Shown here: piece after piece, positions 32,821 through 35,275 of the stretch
How positions within the stretch are numbered: the first letter of the stretch is position 1
Layout of the letters: each line of letters begins with the position of its first letter
Origin: an uncultured marine group I thaumarchaeote
GTDB taxonomy: Archaea > Thermoproteota > Nitrososphaeria > Nitrososphaerales > Nitrosopumilaceae
Length of the DNA: 35,275 bases
Direction of reading: 5' to 3'
Assembly: GCA_902514275.1 (NCBI GenBank)
Contig: CABXQD010000007.1
Span: forward strand, 1 to 35,275
Program-made: the position numbers and the translations under genes
The notes under the pieces: model-generated
Told to the model about the DNA's origin: nothing
Databases searched by the model: none
Seen by the model: only the letters and a program-made list of their open reading frames with translations

Positions 32821-34101
32821 TCATGTACTTTTTTTCTGTGTTATTTTATCAAATACGCAACAAGCTGTAAGATCCCCTGTGACATTGACCATGGTTCTTA
32901 TCATATCTAAAATTCTGTCTACTGAAAGTAATAACAAAATTCCAACTGGTGGAATACCTACTGTAATCAGTATTGTGGATAAGACAATTGTACCTGCTCC
33001 TGGTACTGCAGGTGTACCAATTGATGCCAAAAGGGAAGTAATTATGATTACAAGAATGGCAATAGGACTTAATTCAATTGAAAATAACTGTGCTAAAAAG
33101 AATACAGCTATTACTTGATACAATGCAGTACCATCCATATTCACAGTAGTTCCAAATGGAATTACAAATTTTGAAACTCTGGAATCTATTTTTAGATTTT
33201 CTTCTGCGGTCTTTAGTGTTACAGGCATTGTTGCCATTGAACTAGCTGTTGAAAAAGAAACTGTTTGTGGATTACGGAATTTTGAAAATGTGGATGATAT
33301 TGGCCTCCTTGCTACAAATTTTAAGATTAAGGCATAGACTGATAACATGATTGCAAGACCTATTACAACAGTTATCATGTATACTCCTAAACCTGCCATT
33401 GATTCTAAACCAATTTTAGAAACCATGCCCACAATCAAACCAAAAACTGCAAACGGTACAATCTTCATGGAGAACAATAGGATGTGCAATGTTATTTTTT
33501 GAACTGATTCAAGTATGTCTAAAAGTGGCTTAGATGATTCTTTTGGAAGTGCAGCCATTGATAGTCCTATGATCAAAGCAAATATCAAAATGCTTAGCAT
33601 TTGCCCTTCAAGATATGATGTAATTGGATTTTTTGGAATAATTGTAGACACTGCATTTGGAATATCATCTAAAGAGAACCCTTCATTGATCTTTGTGTCA
33701 TTGTTTGCAAGATCATATGACTCTTGTAGTGCAGAAATATCTAGAAGATTGCCTGGAGCTATTAATGATGCAAGAAATACTGCTACAAGTATTGCAATTG
33801 TTGTAGTAATTACAAAATATACTCCTACTCCTAATCCTAAAGTTTTCAATTTTTCTGTAGTTCCTAATGAATTAATTGCTACAACAATTGAAGAGAAAAT
33901 TAATGGAACGATAATCATGTAAATTAGACTTACAAATATGCTGGCTGGAATTTTAAGATATGACGTGATGAAATCAAGACTTTCATCATCTACACTTACT
34001 CCTACATCGTCTCCTAAAATTAAGCCTACAGTTAATCCTATGATTAAAGAAATTACAACTTGAAACCACAAGTTTTTAAAAATATAATTTTTTAATGTCA
34101 T
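32821..34101 (-). CDS. Dicarboxylate/glutamate:cation symporter (DAACS)
   Basis: A 426-residue membrane transporter of the GltP/DctA family, importing glutamate, aspartate or C4-dicarboxylates with Na+ or H+. Multiple hydrophobic segments are visible. Family signatures are the serine-rich hairpin SFSTASSMATMP, the cation- and substrate-site NMDGT (321-325) in FGTTVNMDGTALYQ, and the second hairpin region IGTPAVPGAGTIVLSTIL, followed by DRILDMIRTMVNVTGD. Length is normal. The substrate is not decided by sequence. Uptake of organic acids by a presumed autotroph would suit mixotrophy or nitrogen recycling. Confidence 0.93.
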   Translation of the reverse strand: MTLKNYIFKNLWFQVVISLIIGLTVGLILGDDVGVSVDDESLDFITSYLKIPASIFVSLIYMIIVPLIFSSIVVAINSLGTTEKLKTLGLGVGVYFVITTTIAILVAVFLASLIAPGNLLDISALQESYDLANNDTKINEGFSLDDIPNAVSTIIPKNPITSYLEGQMLSILIFALIIGLSMAALPKESSKPLLDILESVQKITLHILLFSMKIVPFAVFGLIVGMVSKIGLESMAGLGVYMITVVIGLAIMLSVYALILKFVARRPISSTFSKFRNPQTVSFSTASSMATMPVTLKTAEENLKIDSRVSKFVIPFGTTVNMDGTALYQVIAVFFLAQLFSIELSPIAILVIIITSLLASIGTPAVPGAGTIVLSTILITVGIPPVGILLLLSVDRILDMIRTMVNVTGDLTACCVFDKITQKKST

Positions 34102-34214
34102 TTTGTATACTCTTAGATTTTGATTGTTCTTCTTTTACATAAGAACTACTCAATCCATTCAAGTGTATGTTTGATTTTCTAATCTAATTTTTTAAATTGT
34201 TATATGTTTGGATT

Positions 34215-34670
34215 TTATTCTGAAAACTCTACAATTGCATCAATTTCAGTCATTGAATTCAATGGTAAACATGCAACTCCTACTGCAATTCTTGAATGTT
34301 TTCCCTTATCTCCAAATATTTCAAATATTAGATCTGATGCTGCATTAATCACTTTGGGGTGTTGATAAAATTCTGGATCTGAATTTACGAATCCTGACAA
34401 TCTTACGATTCTTGTAACTTTATCCAGATTTCCTAATTCTCTTTTCATTTGAGCTAAAAGGTTGATTGCACACATTTTTGCTGATTTTTGAGCTGTTTCT
34501 AAATTGTCATCTGTAACTTTTCCTGTAAACTTTACTTTTCCTTCTTCCATCGGAATTTGACCTGAAATGAATAGTAAATTTCCTGTTTTTACTGCTGGGA
34601 TGTATGATCCTGCTGGAGTGGGTGGGGTTGGTAGTGTTATTTCTAATGAACTTATTTTTTCTTCAATCAT
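34215..34670 (-). CDS. RidA-family (YjgF/UK114) protein
   Basis: A 151-residue member of the longer RidA-like clade. The fold shows as NLLFISGQIPMEEGKVKFTG, NLETAQKSAKMCAINLLAQM, RLSGFVNSDPEFYQHPKVIN and HSRIAVGVACLPLNSMTEID. The Arg (127) that binds the substrate carboxylate in active RidA proteins and a late Glu142 are present. RidA deaminates reactive enamine/imine intermediates from PLP enzymes; the clade's exact activity varies. It follows the symporter in the same direction after about 110 bases but need not be linked. Confidence 0.87.
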   Translation of the reverse strand: MIEEKISSLEITLPTPPTPAGSYIPAVKTGNLLFISGQIPMEEGKVKFTGKVTDDNLETAQKSAKMCAINLLAQMKRELGNLDKVTRIVRLSGFVNSDPEFYQHPKVINAASDLIFEIFGDKGKHSRIAVGVACLPLNSMTEIDAIVEFSE

Positions 34671-34696
34671 TCTATTGCGTTTTTTTGAACCTGATT

Positions 34697-35275
34697 TTAG
34701 TTTTTACTTATTTTAATGTGAACTTTTTCTCCTTTGTTGGAGTTATTTTGATACACTGTTCTTGTTTTGTAACCTTGTTTTTGTAAATATCCATCTAAAA
34801 TTGAAACCCATGGTAATGAATGTCCGCTATTTAGTTTTGAATCTATTGTAATGTTTTTAGTATTTGCTTCAAAATTAACATGTCCTGAACATGTAATTTG
34901 TATAATTGCATCAATTATTTCAATCACATCGTCTAAGGATTTTGTTTTTAAATTAATTCCATTTTTTTCTAATAGTTTTATCATTTCTAATTCTGGTTTT
35001 TTTGAAATCATTGTTGAATTTAGAATATGCATTAATCCGGATTCATTAATAATTTTGATAATTTTATAAATTTCATGTGCTTCTGCTTTTGTCATATCTG
35101 CAACTACTTTTGTTTTAATTGAATTTTTCCAGATATTTGAAAATACTTTTTCTTGATTGATTCCTAAAATTTCAGTTGATGAGAAAATTGCACCTTTGCC
35201 ATTCTCATTATTTATCATCAATAATTCAGTTTCGTCGAAAATAAAACAATTTTGAGCAATATCTGATGTTTTAAT
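34697..35275 (-). CDS. C-terminal part of a possible transcriptional regulator
   Basis: The frame is open to the right edge, so the listed end is the window limit and the N-terminus is missing. The visible 192 residues start IKTSDIAQNCFIFDETELLM and run to KISKN. The first ~45 (ELLMMINNENGKGAIFSSTE...VFSNIWKNS) resemble the effector/PLD-like end of TrmB-type or related archaeal regulators, in which a short segment ending in LW/IW-K-x-S closes the domain. The rest is helical with DDVIEIIDAIIQI and a final beta part (GYKTRTVYQNNS). The TTG at 35221 is internal and not a start. The assignment is tentative. Confidence 0.55.
   Translation of the reverse strand: MKTSDIAQNCFIFDETELLMINNENGKGAIFSSTEILGINQEKVFSNIWKNSIKTKVVADMTKAEAHEIYKIIKIINESGLMHILNSTMISKKPELEMIKLLEKNGINLKTKSLDDVIEIIDAIIQITCSGHVNFEANTKNITIDSKLNSGHSLPWVSILDGYLQKQGYKTRTVYQNNSNKGEKVHIKISKN

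Noticed and set aside
34697-35221. Complete 174-residue gene starting at TTG 35221
   Set aside because: The frame continues in phase to the window edge with sensible protein sequence, so this is an internal codon of a longer gene.

Overview
This is an AT-rich (roughly one-third GC by eye), gene-dense archaeal chromosome segment. It most resembles a marine ammonia-oxidising thaumarchaeon (Nitrososphaerota, Nitrosopumilus-like). The grounds are an archaeal-only ribosomal protein (L40e); a tRNA with a bulge-helix-bulge intron at a non-canonical site; Lrp/AsnC regulators next to archaeal TATA promoters; leaderless TTG starts; a bacterial-type uvrABC set; an Ala-rich membrane-anchored cupredoxin; and an iron-type alcohol dehydrogenase like the semialdehyde reductases of the thaumarchaeal 3-hydroxypropionate/4-hydroxybutyrate cycle. 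The assignment is inference from gene content; there is no rRNA here.

Layout. 1-2430: end of an inorganic pyrophosphatase gene, a secreted protein, a stand-alone PD-(D/E)XK nuclease, an intron-containing tRNA-Val(CAC), a small hypothetical protein and L40e. 2465-5546: sucCD (sucC carries a one-base frameshift in an A6 tract), a hypothetical protein and a Dps-like ferritin. 5596-12863: isoleucyl-tRNA synthetase, then a folate/purine group (purD, formyl-THF cyclo-ligase, folD, purN) with an ABM-domain and a cupin gene between. 12940-15601: a beta-CASP nuclease, then mostly very small minus-strand genes, several rich in Cys/His. 15643-16483: two divergent Lrp/AsnC-family genes with a perfect 15-bp palindrome in one promoter. 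16529-21431: glycerate 2-kinase and an iron-type ADH back to back, an F420-dependent LLM-family oxidoreductase and small hypothetical proteins. 21517-28542: an FMN split-barrel protein and the tightly packed uvrB-uvrA-uvrC. 28562-35275: cupredoxin, small hypothetical proteins, citrate synthase, a DHH phosphoesterase with a repeated Lys-rich tail, a dicarboxylate/glutamate symporter, a RidA-like protein and the C-terminal part of a possible regulator.

How the genes fit together. Citrate synthase, succinyl-CoA ligase, the ADH and glycerate kinase belong to central carbon flow around an autotrophic carbon-fixation cycle. PurD, PurN, FolD and the cyclo-ligase supply and use one-carbon folates for purine synthesis. 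UvrABC is a complete excision-repair set, although UvrC ends before the usual helix-hairpin-helix domain. The least explained parts are the small Cys-rich gene cluster at 14.6-15.6 kb, the structured spacer near 29.53-29.59 kb and the Ala-rich cupredoxin linker. Nothing in the window looks like a phage, insertion sequence or CRISPR array.
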